Source: Crambe crambe
Lineage: Eukaryota; Porifera; Demospongiae; Poecilosclerida; Crambeidae
Length of the DNA: 64,000 nt
Direction of reading: 5' to 3'
Assembly: GCA_963924555.1 (NCBI GenBank)
Contig: OZ004586.1
Span: forward strand, 62,001-126,000
Position numbers and translations under genes: made by a program. The notes beneath the pieces were generated by a model. The model saw only the letters and a program-made list of their open reading frames with translations. It did no database searches and had not been told where the DNA came from. Below, piece after piece: positions 23,901-37,300 of this stretch. How positions within the stretch are numbered: the stretch's first letter is position 1; each line of letters opens with the position of its first letter.

Positions 23901-23948
<48 letters not shown>

Positions 23949-24776
23949 ATCAACTTTATGAAAGATCTTTCTGCAGAGGAGTACAAACTGATGCGGGGGT
24001 TGGTGATTGATATGGTCTTAGCCACTGACATGTCATTTCACTTCGATCAGCTGAAGATGATGAAACAAATCATGTCTCTACCTGATGCGTAAGTGGATTT
24101 TAATCATTCTGGCACACTTTGAGACTTTGATATAGTTTGTCACAGCTGATGGTCACTGAACGTACAAAAGTGTTTAATCTTCTGCTCCACATAGCTGATA
24201 TTTCCCATCCTGGAAAACCTTGGTATCTCCATAAACTATGGTCAGAGCAACTAGCTGAGGAGTTTTATCGCCAGGGTGATGAAGAGAAATCGCTGGGGCA
24301 ATCTCCATCTCCCCTTTGCGATCGTAACAATACCAAGTTACCTGAATCACAGTTAGGTATGTAAAGATTTATAAGCACCAAGTATATAGACATTTAAATT
24401 CTGATTTATTAAAGGGTTCATCGAGTATATTGTGGCTCCATCTTTCGATATTTGTGGAGACCTTTTGGAGCTGTTACTTACTGCACCACAGCTAAGCAAC
24501 CGCTTACCACCTTTGCCAGAGAACTCGCCTACTCCTGAGTCCTCCCATCAGTCATATAACAGAATCATTTGGGAAAGGTATCTCATTGAGAACAAAGAAA
24601 TGTGGAGAGAAGAAGCACAGAAGAGAGGTACACCTCTAGTTATTAATCAACCATGCATGGCCTTTGAACGTGCTGTTAGAAATAAAGAATCCTACAAGGT
24701 AGACTTTATAGACAGCAAGCATGCACCACCTAGGCATCATGCTGAGTGCTTGGATTCATATTTGACACCAATTTGA
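21924..24776 (+). CDS. PDE1: Calmodulin-dependent-type cyclic nucleotide phosphodiesterase (PDE1)
   Basis: The start at 21924 (MLIKVPARKTSKKKSK) is the only in-frame ATG in exon 1 and joins in phase to KLMLLLQELNKGVVPPIKDL, which aligns with the PDE1 regulatory region (FRLRCLVKQLERGD). Next is VREWLASTFTR, diagnostic of PDE1. The catalytic domain keeps the metal-binding HD residues (NPYHNACHGADVAHTVHFF, LIHDVDHPGTSN, HIADISHPGKPW) and the glutamine-switch region (SQLGFIEYIVAPSF). It hydrolyses cAMP/cGMP; PDE1 is activated by calcium-calmodulin, and the basic N-terminus could bind calmodulin (inference). One intron (22253-22292) is only 40 bp. The acceptor at 23947 has a polypyrimidine tract made of a (CT)n microsatellite. 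Confidence 0.92.
23903..23946 (+). repeat. (CT)22 microsatellite forming a splice-acceptor pyrimidine tract
   Basis: Twenty-two CT/TC units run directly into the AG acceptor of the PDE1 exon that begins ATCAACTTTATG at 23949. Length changes here would alter the polypyrimidine tract of a catalytic-domain exon. Confidence 0.95.
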
Positions 24777-24814
24777 GTTTTAACAATTGTATGGGAAGAG
24801 TTGATGGTTAAGAA

Positions 24815-25075
24815 AAACACTCAAATGTGAATCTAAGTATTCAGCAATGCCTAGGTTCACTTTTGACTATTAAAAAACTGAATTGGTCATGTAAAAATTT
24901 TGGGTGTTTTTTGAGCTATTTTATATAGCTATATTGATGAGACCAATAACACTCAAATGTGAATCTAATCAGCATTTATGATGCAATTTCCCAAGTCTAT
25001 GGACTTAACAGTCAAAAGTGAACCTAGGCGTCATGCAGATCCACATTTGAGTGGTATTGGTCTTGGAAATTCCTA
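24815..25075. repeat. Foldback (MITE-like) element downstream of PDE1
   Basis: Nested inverted repeats: GCCTAGGTTCACTTTTGACT near 24848 is the reverse complement of a segment near 25010-25030, and ACCAATAACACTCAAATGTG near 24941 is inverted near 25040-25060. The words also occur as direct repeats (CACTCAAATGTGAATCT twice). A diverged relative lies at 51000-51330 in a PLEKHA8 intron. No coding capacity; the pattern fits a non-autonomous foldback DNA element. Ends and target duplications are not certain. Confidence 0.65.
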
Positions 25076-25090
25076 AAAACTAAATCGGTT

Positions 25091-25432
25091 GTGTTAATGG
25101 TAACAGCATGTGCAGCAATGAACAAGGACACAGGAGAAGATGATGAGAAAGAGAAGGGCCATGAGGACCACGGAGAAAGTACCAGTGAAAGGAGCTGGGA
25201 GAATGGTGAGGGACAAAGTGGAGGAGGAAAGGATAAACAGAGTCAGAGTCAGAAAGAAGAAGAGAATGTGTCTAAGCACAAGGAGGAGAGTATAGTCGAG
25301 ACTACCCAGACTATTAGCACAGTAGAAACACGACGCACCTCTTCTCAGCTGGGCGCTGCAGAACTCAAAACAATCAAAAAAATGGAACTCAGAAAAATAA
25401 CAACAAATCAAGCTACTGTCATCGAAAACTGA
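25091..25432 (+). CDS. Small charged open frame; possible separate gene or alternative PDE1 last exon
   Basis: A 113-residue frame rich in Glu, Lys, Gly and Ser (GHEDHGESTSERSWENGEGQ...) begins at the right end of the foldback repeat, 315 bases past the PDE1 stop. A possible acceptor (TAACAG) lies just before the internal ATGAACAAGGAC. It has no recognisable domain. It could be a spliced extension of PDE1 replacing the terminal exon, an independent small gene, or 3' UTR that is open by chance. Confidence 0.3.
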   Translation: MLMVTACAAMNKDTGEDDEKEKGHEDHGESTSERSWENGEGQSGGGKDKQSQSQKEEENVSKHKEESIVETTQTISTVETRRTSSQLGAAELKTIKKMELRKITTNQATVIEN

Positions 25433-25680
25433 TCTCACTGATACTCTATATACCCCAGACATATCATACAGGAACTCTGCAACACATCAATCCATCCTTC
25501 CTTCACTTCACAACTATTATTCATATCATTTCCTGGTCTGTCCCTTTCATTATGACACTAACCTCTCAACTATTAATCTGACTTGTTAATATATTTACTT
25601 GTGAATGCCATCAATGTGGTAGCTGTATATAAGAGAGACAAAGGTTGCACTGTTAAGTTGATGTAGCTGGTGTGTGTATG

Positions 25681-27190
25681 CTACTCAATCAGATGTCTGA
25701 GTTGCTGGTTGAGTTCTCTTTCGTAGGCCAGTAGTTCTGCACTGTGAGTCTTGAATGCAGCATATTCCTTTGACATAAGACAAAAACAATTCGAGTTGGA
25801 ACACTGCCAGTAAAATATTTAGCTGGTATTGAGGGGGTTATGTGAATTAGTGGTAATGGAGAAACTTGGATCTCATATTCTATACATTGTTCAATGCCAA
25901 AAAGGACTGATAAATCAGAGAGATCTACAGGAATGCTTCTTCAGAAGGAATGCAACTTGTGGGATAATTGTAATACCATTACAATAATTGTAGCATTACA
26001 CCCCCTGCCTTTGGATTGACATACCTTCTCTACAGAGAGCAGCTTTTGCTGGCATTTCTCCAGCTCCATCTTGAACCTCTGAATGCTGGCATCTTTGCTC
26101 CATTTCTCAGTCCTACCAACACAACACAATGCAGTGAAGGAGAGTACCTTACAAAATTAGCTTATACTTGAGAGTAATTTGCTTACATTTCCTTTTCTCT
26201 TATCTTTGCCGCTTCTAACTCTTGTTCCAGAAAACTCACTTTCTCAGTATGTACCTGCAGAAGGATCATGATAATCAACAGAGGTTTGCCCCCAGGGATC
26301 TATGCACCTGAAGATCAGTATTGGAGTGGGTTAGTTCCTCTTGGAGACTGAAAATCTCCATGCGCAACTCTTTCACTTCCTTGCACTTAAGAGTCAGTGC
26401 TTTCTTGATACTAGCATTCTCATTATCTGCACCTGCAAGTCAATACAATATTATTCAAGCAGTGCTGTTTTCAAGAAACTTATACTGACCACTGAGACGT
26501 TCCTGCAGAACTAACAGCTCTGCTTCATGTTTCCGTGCAGATCCCTCAAACCTTTTAGCAAATTCTTCCCTCTCTCTCTCCGCTGTCTCTGCTCTTCCTC
26601 TAGCTTCCTCCACTTCAGCGACCACTCCTTTCATCTTCTCCTGCCACTCCTTCTCTATTATCACCACCTTCTCCTCCGACTCCTCACATCTCTTCTTCAT
26701 TACCACCTTCTCCCTTTCCTTCTCCTCCTCCTCTTTGCTCTTTCTCCGTTCCATCAGCTGCTTCATCTTCTCCTTATACTCGTCCTTCAACTTGATCATC
26801 TCCTGGTGGTTGTTGCATAAGATATGGAAGCGTTGCTCCACCAACTGACGCTGTTTGGTTTCCCCTGCCAAACTCTCCTGCAATAACTGCAGCTGCTTGT
26901 TGACAGTCTGGTACTGACATGTCATGTCTGATAACTGCACAAAATACACATTGCTAAGTGGCTCCATCTAGGGAGCTGTAATATGAGCAATAATAATAGG
27001 AAAGTTTTAACTGGTATTAAATTCCCATTGTAAAGTGTGATGGCTAAAATCATATTTAAATGACTACCTCCTTGAGTGTAGTGTCAGCCCGTTGTTTTAG
27101 CATGCAGATCAAACTGGACTGCTGGTCTATGCGTGATCGGAGCTTCTCCCCCTCCATAGCATAGCAGGATGAGGAGTTACATTTCTGCAT
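25681..27190 (-). CDS. CCDC89: CCDC89-like coiled-coil protein
   Basis: Exons join to roughly 330 residues of nearly continuous coiled coil. The N-terminal part (GEKLRSRIDQQSSLICMLKQRAD) matches CCDC89 [20 protein letters not shown]. The middle has VEQRFHILCNNHQEMIKLKDEYK against [23 protein letters not shown]. The end (AAFKTHSAELLAYERELN, then QQLRHL) matches [22 protein letters not shown]. These three blocks make the assignment firm for such a protein. CCDC89 binds the HEY-family repressor HEY1/BOIP partner in mammals and is testis-rich; its role in this animal is unknown. The start at 27190 is the first ATG of the first recognisable exon; a further upstream exon is possible. It is divergent from NSF. 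Confidence 0.82.
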
Positions 27191-27194
27191 TCTA

Positions 27195-27296
27195 CTCCAT
27201 ATAGAGCGCACCTTATTATGTTATTAGGTACTAGGTACTCATTATAGAGCGCACCTTATTATTTATGTACTCCATATAGAGCGCACTTTATTATGC
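27195..27296. repeat. Three copies of a 25-bp promoter-proximal repeat
   Basis: The word ATATAGAGCGCACCTTATTAT occurs three times (near 27199, 27243 as a slightly altered copy, and 27274) with spacers of about 20 bases containing TAGGTACT. It lies immediately upstream of the CCDC89 start codon, inside the 325-bp gap shared with NSF, so it may fall in the leader or promoter. Confidence 0.7.
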
Positions 27297-27515
27297 TTAG
27301 TCAGCATAATAGAGATGGCAGTGACAACTATCTAGAAAGGTGATCTTAAGGGACAAAGGGACAATACAGAGTGAGCTGATTGTATGATTATGTAGACTAA
27401 AGTCTATCACACACTTGACACTGTTTGTAATAACTTTTGCAGCTTCTCCCTCGCAGCAAAGCTAACTGATTCACCTAGGCCCTTGTACCCCGGGCTACAA
27501 GGCTACTGATTCACC
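27297..27515. promoter_or_regulatory. Shared upstream region of CCDC89 and NSF
   Basis: Divergent starts at 27190 and 27516 leave 325 bases. Apart from the triple repeat, there is a short near-duplication (AGGCTACTGATTCACC / CTAACTGATTCACC) just before the NSF start. No named factor site is obvious. Confidence 0.4.
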
Positions 27516-30688
<3,173 letters not shown>

Positions 30689-31059
30689 CTTTCTCCACGG
30701 CAACCCTGAACATTTTAGTTTTTTAGTGTGCAAGATTTATTCTTTTCTAACAGCTATAATTATATTAGTCCAATGGGGCAATCTGTCCCATCCCTACTTA
30801 GACAGTACTATCATACTCTCGAGCATGCACATCAGGTGAGCAGATATATACATTTGTTCAGTACACCATGGCTGATGAGTCGAGGGCAGGGCAGGGTTGA
30901 ATCTTGCTAACAAGTTGGAGCCCCCAGCTGCCCTATTGCATCATGTACAGTACAGGATGTCAGCCCTTAGAAAGAGAACTTGATTATCACTCGTTTTATA
31001 ATTTCACTTGATAACTAAATACTTATTAATTGGATTTATAAAAGTTTTTTTTTTTTAAG
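30689..31059. other. Convergent 3' gap between NSF and SPATS2-like
   Basis: The 371 bases between convergent stop codons hold only the two 3' UTRs. A T-rich run (about 31046-31057) just past the SPATS2-like stop could be part of its 3' end on the minus strand. No gene is seen. Confidence 0.5.
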
Positions 31060-34000
31060 TCAATTCAATTGTTCAGTGGATTGAACAGAGTTTTGGATGC
31101 GAGAGGCTAAGGTGTTACCAGCTTTAGCTCCCATATCTTCCCCTTTGCCAGCTACATTGTCACACTGTGCAATGGTAGACAAGCAGGGTGGAGGAACCTG
31201 TTCTGGATGATTGGCTGAAGAAGAGCTTGTTTCCGAGGGGCAAGGGTTTGCAAGTGATATTTGAGAGGAAGTAGCTTGTTCCAACGATTTAGTAGTGCGA
31301 GAAGGAGTAGAGATGCATGCTTCATTGGTCAGGTAGTACTCCAGTTGAGTTGGAGAATGTGGAAAAGAGGGCAATGCATCTAATTCTTCTTCCTCAGCTG
31401 GAGAGGGAGGTGGTAACGGATGTGAGGCTGCCATCTTCTGTTTTTCAGCTAGAGACTTTGTTGGAGAGGATAGTGAAGTCAACTCCAGTCGTTCAGCATC
31501 TGGAAGAGGGGGGAAGAGATGGAACGTGGTTTGCTCCTGTGGTGTAGGAGGTGTGAGATTGGAATTGGTCTGCTCCTCTCCATGTGCAGGAACAGATGAA
31601 GAGGAGGAGGAGGAGGGAAAAGGATGGACTTGAGATGGTAATGAAAGAGGCGTAGTTGCTTGAGCATCAGACTCTTCACTAGCAGCTTTCTCGAGCTCTC
31701 TCTGTCTCCTCTCTCTTTCCTTTTGTCGTTTCTTTCTTTCCCTCCTCAACTGAGTTGGAGTTTTCTTCTTCCTGACGACTTCCACTCTGTCCTCATGCTC
31801 CCTCTCCTTGTCCTCCCCTTCAGTCTTCCTTCCTTCCTGTGCCTCTTTGGGGGGACCTGCAGGAGAACAGCTCACAATGGCGTCTTTGGATTGTGTGATT
31901 TGTGAATACATACCAGCTCCTGTGAAAGGATCATAGAGATAGACCCCTTGGTTCTTGAGTGAGTCCTTGACACGGGCCTGAATTGCCTTCAGCTGTTCAG
32001 GGGAATACTTTGCCCTGGCTCTATTCTCCTTCTCCACTTCTGCATGAGACTTATTGCCTTTTCCAGCACTCCTTTGTTGGGTTTTGCTGTGAGGTGCACC
32101 GGAGACAGAGGCTGGAGGGGCAGATGGAGCAGGTTTATGCATACTATCACTCAGAGCTGCTGTGTCTTCATCCAGGCTACTTCCACCGCTACTAAGAGAG
32201 CCATCAGGTACAGAGAGAAAACCAGAGTCCTCATAAGTGATCTGTACTCTCTCTTTATCACTACTGGGTTCATCGGTGTTGGCAAGAAGAGCCGTCTGAG
32301 GATCTCTTTGTTCTTCAGTTTGTTCATCTATTGACGACTGCTGTCCTGAAGGCCCAGACACTACAGCAGGCAGAAAAGTCACACCAGATTTACTCCTCAG
32401 AATCAATTCTGTTGGATTTTCTTCCCATTCAGCGTAAAGATGACGCACATTGCTTACTGCAAAGGTTGGAGGAAGTCACACAGAGAAGCCCAACTTATCA
32501 TTGTCCATGCTCACCTCTTCCAAAGCCCATTATGTGTGGCAAGATATCATCGATATCACTTTGAAAACGAACAATGGTCCCTATCTCCTCATCCACTTTA
32601 CGATCCGTCACAAATTGCTGTTTTAAAAATATATATTTTAGCTACCAATATGAGCACTAACTTGATAGTTGCAACACACCTTCATCTGTTGGATTAGTTC
32701 AGAGACTTGAGTTTCCTCCAACTCATTATTTTTAGCTGCGACCTGCTTCAGGTAAGAGAGTGTGGCCTTCCGACGCTCTAAAATGGAACCTGAGATTAAG
32801 TGTATGTGTATAATTAGTGTAAAGACTTGAAGAATTAGACATAATTATTGTGATCACTAACTAGCAGGGGAAGACATGCATACGTACTTGCTGTTTTTCT
32901 CACAGAACGAAGATCCTGCACTAAATCATTTTGTCTAGCCTTCAAACGCTGGTAGAGGATTGTAAAGACTCTCTCTAGTTCCTTTTCTCCTTCAGAACAA
33001 TGCTGCATAGAGAGTTGTATGAGAATGTTGCAGCTCAACATATGATGCTCATGTACCTGCTGGAGAGATTCCTGGTAGCGTGTAATGGCTACATCACATC
33101 TGTGCAGATCTTTCAGAGATCGCTTAAACACAGAACTAGTACTCCCAGATCCATTGCTATCATCTTCCTCTTTCTTCTCAATTTTCTCAGAACCAGTTTT
33201 TTCTCCATTTCCGGAAGGTTGCTGGTCACCAGTTGTTTCATAGCCACTTTCAGAGGTGGCCATTTGCTTCTCTCCAATGCCACCACTTCCACCATCACTT
33301 ACACTACCACAACTACCACCTCCACCACTTTTTGCTTCGATCTTCTGTCGAATACGCTGCCTGGCCCATTTAGAAGGTCGTTGCTTTCTGTAGTGGCACA
33401 ATCCAACCATGCTGGGCTCATGAATATAGTTTCCAACAAATCCTGGAGCACTTTGCCTGGACACTCCTCCTCCTCCCCAGGTCTTCGTAGGAGACACAGG
33501 AAGAGTAGTGGGGGGAGGAGGGTATGGCAGCAAGGAGGGAGGAGCTACATGTTCCATCAGGTAGATACCGGCTGCTGGTGCTGCTGAAGGAGGGTAGAAG
33601 TGAGTAGGATAGAGCTGAGCAGGATACAAGTGAGGATGGTAGAACTGCAGAACAGCAGAAGATCCTAAGAAACATCAAACAGAGTACACTGACCACAGCA
33701 AAACTATTTCACTACATACACCAATACACTACCACTCTCACGGATTGTCTGGCCACATTCACCACAAGAATGTGCCACATTTGATATTGTTGTCTGCTGT
33801 GTGTGCATACACATGTGGACAGAGCATATTAGCACCATGCACTTGTATGACAATCACATATGTTCAGCAACTGACAGATTGTATAAGTGAGAATACCTAT
33901 AAAAATATAGGTAAAATCCTCACCATTATTCTAATAACTGAACTAACTATCCAGCTTGCAAGAGTTACATTCCAACCCCTCAGTGAGATAAATTAATCTC

Positions 34001-34146
34001 AATTCTGCAGAAGCCATAAGTCAGAACCTGAAATGTGATTTTCCCTCCTGCTGAATGCTGCATAGTTTGGATGTGTACTAACCTCTTGCAGAAACTGTTT
34101 GCAGTGGGTTTGCTGCGGTCTCTGATTTGGAGAAGTTGGAGCTCAT
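31060..34146 (-). CDS. SPATS2L: SPATS2/SPATS2L-like protein
   Basis: Exon 1 (ATG at 34146, MSSNFSKSETAANPLQTVSA) joins in phase 1 to SSAVLQFYHPHLYPAQL. A proline/tyrosine-rich N-terminal part is followed by the diagnostic SPATS2 coiled-coil region: KRSLKDLHRCDVAITRYQES (human KDLQRCTVSLARYR), LERRKATLSYLKQVA, QFVTDRKVDEEIGTIVRFQS (human HFVSERKYDEDLGRVARFTC). The C-terminal 460 residues are low-complexity, with a basic block (TPTQLRRERKKRQKERER). Vertebrate SPATS2 proteins are cytoplasmic or nucleolar RNA-associated proteins of poorly known role. The N-terminal CUE/UBA-like segment of vertebrate SPATS2 is not seen, so this is an SPATS2-family protein with a divergent N-terminus. Both vertebrate paralogues lie on HOX-linked chromosomes (2q33, 12q13). 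Confidence 0.8.
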
Positions 34147-34371
34147 CCGGCGCTTTTCTCACCCGCACTGCTTCAATAAAGTAAAGGAGAGCACCGCTGC
34201 TTGTTCATCAGTATATATATAATATAATATATATGTATGAAATTTTGCTTTATGCAGCAATAGATACAATGATTATTGTTATGTACAACAAAGGTCTAAT
34301 GAGCATGCGCAGAAAACCCAAAACACACAATTACTTCCGCACTAACTAAGAAAAAAGTACACAGTAATAAA
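34147..34371. promoter_or_regulatory. Bidirectional promoter between SPATS2-like and GOSR2
   Basis: Divergent starts are 225 bases apart. It contains an AT microsatellite (34211-34234) and an NRF1-like GCATGCGCA at 34313-34321, 51 bases before the GOSR2 ATG. Confidence 0.5.
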
Positions 34372-37300
34372 ATGGAGAACTTGTACTTAGAGACAACCAG
34401 GTAAAGATAAAGTATAGCTAGGACTGAGATAGCGTGTCTGGGTGTTCAATAGGCTTGATTCGATGCAGGCTGTTATCTGACACCCAGGAGGTCCTACAGC
34501 GAATAATAACTGCGCCGGGAAATATTGAAGGTTAGAAAAATAGTCCAACCCGTACCCTAGTCCTCTAGCTAGCTATATAAGTAGCCAAGAAAGTGGTATG
34601 CTTGTTGTATTAACGACCCTGTACCGATCCCACGACCTTTGACCTCAGAGACCCAGTTGAAGGAGAATTTGCAACAACTAGAACAGGATGTGTATAGACT
34701 GCAAACAATGGCCAAAAAAGAAGTCCCTTCACGCAAGCAAGAAGCTCGCATGTAAATAATTTATTATACTTGGCTAAGTATAGTCTCTTTTTTTTGCTGA
34801 CTCAGGAAAGTGGAGCAATTGAGGATGGACTTTGAGTCACTGCAACGAGCATATGAGAGCCACCAGAGAAGGATCAGTGAGGCTGTGAGTTCAGAACTTA
34901 CAGTGTTCAGTTGGCCAGGACTTCAATTGCACTGCAGGAGAAAGATGCACAGCAGAGAGAGGAGTTGATGACAAGACGCTATACCACTAATGTAAGATCC
35001 CCCTCCCCTCCCAAGTAAATAATTGAGATGCTTCATGTATGGAGAGAAAAGCCCATTGATGACTTAGACACAATTCCCGAGATGATGGGCAGATGAGGCC
35101 ATATTATGTAAATGACATCATTGGCATGCAGAGACTCCGGCATACTTTCAGACTCACAGCATGAATTATGCAGTAACATGATAGCACACTTACTTCCATG
35201 ACTATTAGCAACAGTGAAATAATAATAAATCATGTGGTCAGATAGTGGTCCAAACATTGGCTTGTTAGGACATGGAATGCATTTGACATCCTCATTGAAG
35301 GTTGGTTTGTTGTGGTGGTGGATGTCATATGAAGCAGCTGAGCAGATATCCACCCATTCAAGGGGGAATGGTAGACTAATGATATGATGTCCATCCTCTG
35401 ACTAGCCAAGCATCTGCTCCACCCATTCAAGGGACTGATGGTGAGGATGCATGGTTGATTGGTGATGTAATGTCCAGCCTGTACTTCCAACCTAGGAAGC
35501 CTACCAGACTCTGCCATCTGCTTCAGTTTATTTTGATAAGTCTCCCTGTATCATGCTGCTTCGGATTGCTAGACCTATGTAATAGTGAATCACTGATGTA
35601 CATTGTATGCTTTATTAATTGTTTTTTGATAAGTACATGATACGTCTGTACTAGCAGTAGTACCAGGACACTGACCGTTTATCATACTTGCTGATTTTGA
35701 TGGTATTGTAAACCTGCCGTCTAACATCTGGCTTCCGACATTGCAAGGTCCTGTCACACATTGAAAGTAGCTGTCGTATGGCGATGGACTCATCGTCCCT
35801 AACCTCCCCTTCCAGATGCCATCTGCTAAGCAAGCATTATACAATCGGGGACTAGAGAATGGCTCAACTAGATGTTACACAATATCCTCTATTGTACAAG
35901 TGCTATTGAAAGTAATAGTCGTGTGGGAATTGATTCATCGTCCTGAATAATGCTTGCTTAGCGGATGAGATGGCATCTGTTCATTAAATAGTACAAGTGC
36001 CATTATATTTACATTGCATTCAATAGTTTAAACTGGTTTCACATGGTTAGTAAGCCGATAGCATACTTGGTTCCAAGTTTGGCTGGAAATCATCTTTCTG
36101 GTCAGAAGGCGTTAATTAATCATACGGATATGTTTGCACACCACTTGGGCAGAGCAGGCAAGAGCTGCACCTTCTGAAGGTAAGGTCACCTCCCTGAAGT
36201 CGCTGATTGGTTCATCACATGACTATGACCTTTTCTCCCTGTATGGTGATATCTGTAGTGGCCCTAATTGTCAAATTCAGTTCCGTGCTGGACTTTGATG
36301 TGGCCATTAGAATGTTGTTAATCACACTCCATAGTGTGTTCCCTCCCTAGGCCTTTTCAACACTTATTCCTTTCACGAGTTCCTGGACGTGTCTCTGTCG
36401 TGCAAAAAATGTTGTTAATTTGGGAGGCTAAATACGCACTGGAGAGTGAAATTTCACAGTTTGTTAGCGATGCCCTGTCAGTGTAGAGTTCCACTGTCTA
36501 CATTATCGGTAAAGTCATGTGACTATCATGTGACTTCCAATGAGTGTGGTAGGTGCATACGTGACCTGGCCAATGTGGTAAATGCTGGTTGGAATGGCAT
36601 CCATTGAAGTGCATGTGTGTTGAAGTGATGGCAAACATTGTAGGAAATGATCTCTTGAAGTGAGGAAGGCATGCTTTGTAGTGCTGTTTCAGTACCATGC
36701 ATATTTCTTGCTCAGCTTCCTGTTGTTAGGGACTGCCCACCTCTGTTTCCACATGCATGCTGCAATTGTGGGCATATATTACGTGCAAGCTGTAATGTCA
36801 TTTCCACCCACTCAAATGCATCTTCTCTTCTATATATGGATATTTATATATCTCATGATCTCTTGTGTACTTATGCACACACATGCACACACATGCATGC
36901 CATGCAGAGTTCCGGCAGGAGCAGTGACACAAGCATCGCCATGGGATTGGACCACACCATCAGAGAGAATGAGAGACTCACCACTGCTAGCTCAGCTATC
37001 GATTCCATGCTTGCTCATGGAAGCAACGTCCTAAGTGACCTTCGAAATCAAGCATACACATTAAAGGTAAACTTTATGGTTTGTGTCCCTCCCCTCCTTT
37101 GCCCCCTAGCCTCCGAGATGAAAGTCAAAGTGTACTGAGTATGTTCCTATCTTAAAGGTTAGGTTGTATTCATTAATAAGGATTTATCAGCAATGAAGGA
37201 CTGACCCTTGTGACCTTGCACACCCTTTTTTGTGGTCTGTTTTTATTTCCTGTGTGGAAACCAGCAAGTGGTTAGTTTGTTTAACCATTATGTGACCCCT

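Noticed and set aside
33733-33990. Cysteine-rich words upstream of SPATS2-like exon 2 (HSCGECGQT)
   Set aside because: The frame is closed upstream and does not join in phase; exon 1 at 34146 joins directly to the next exon.
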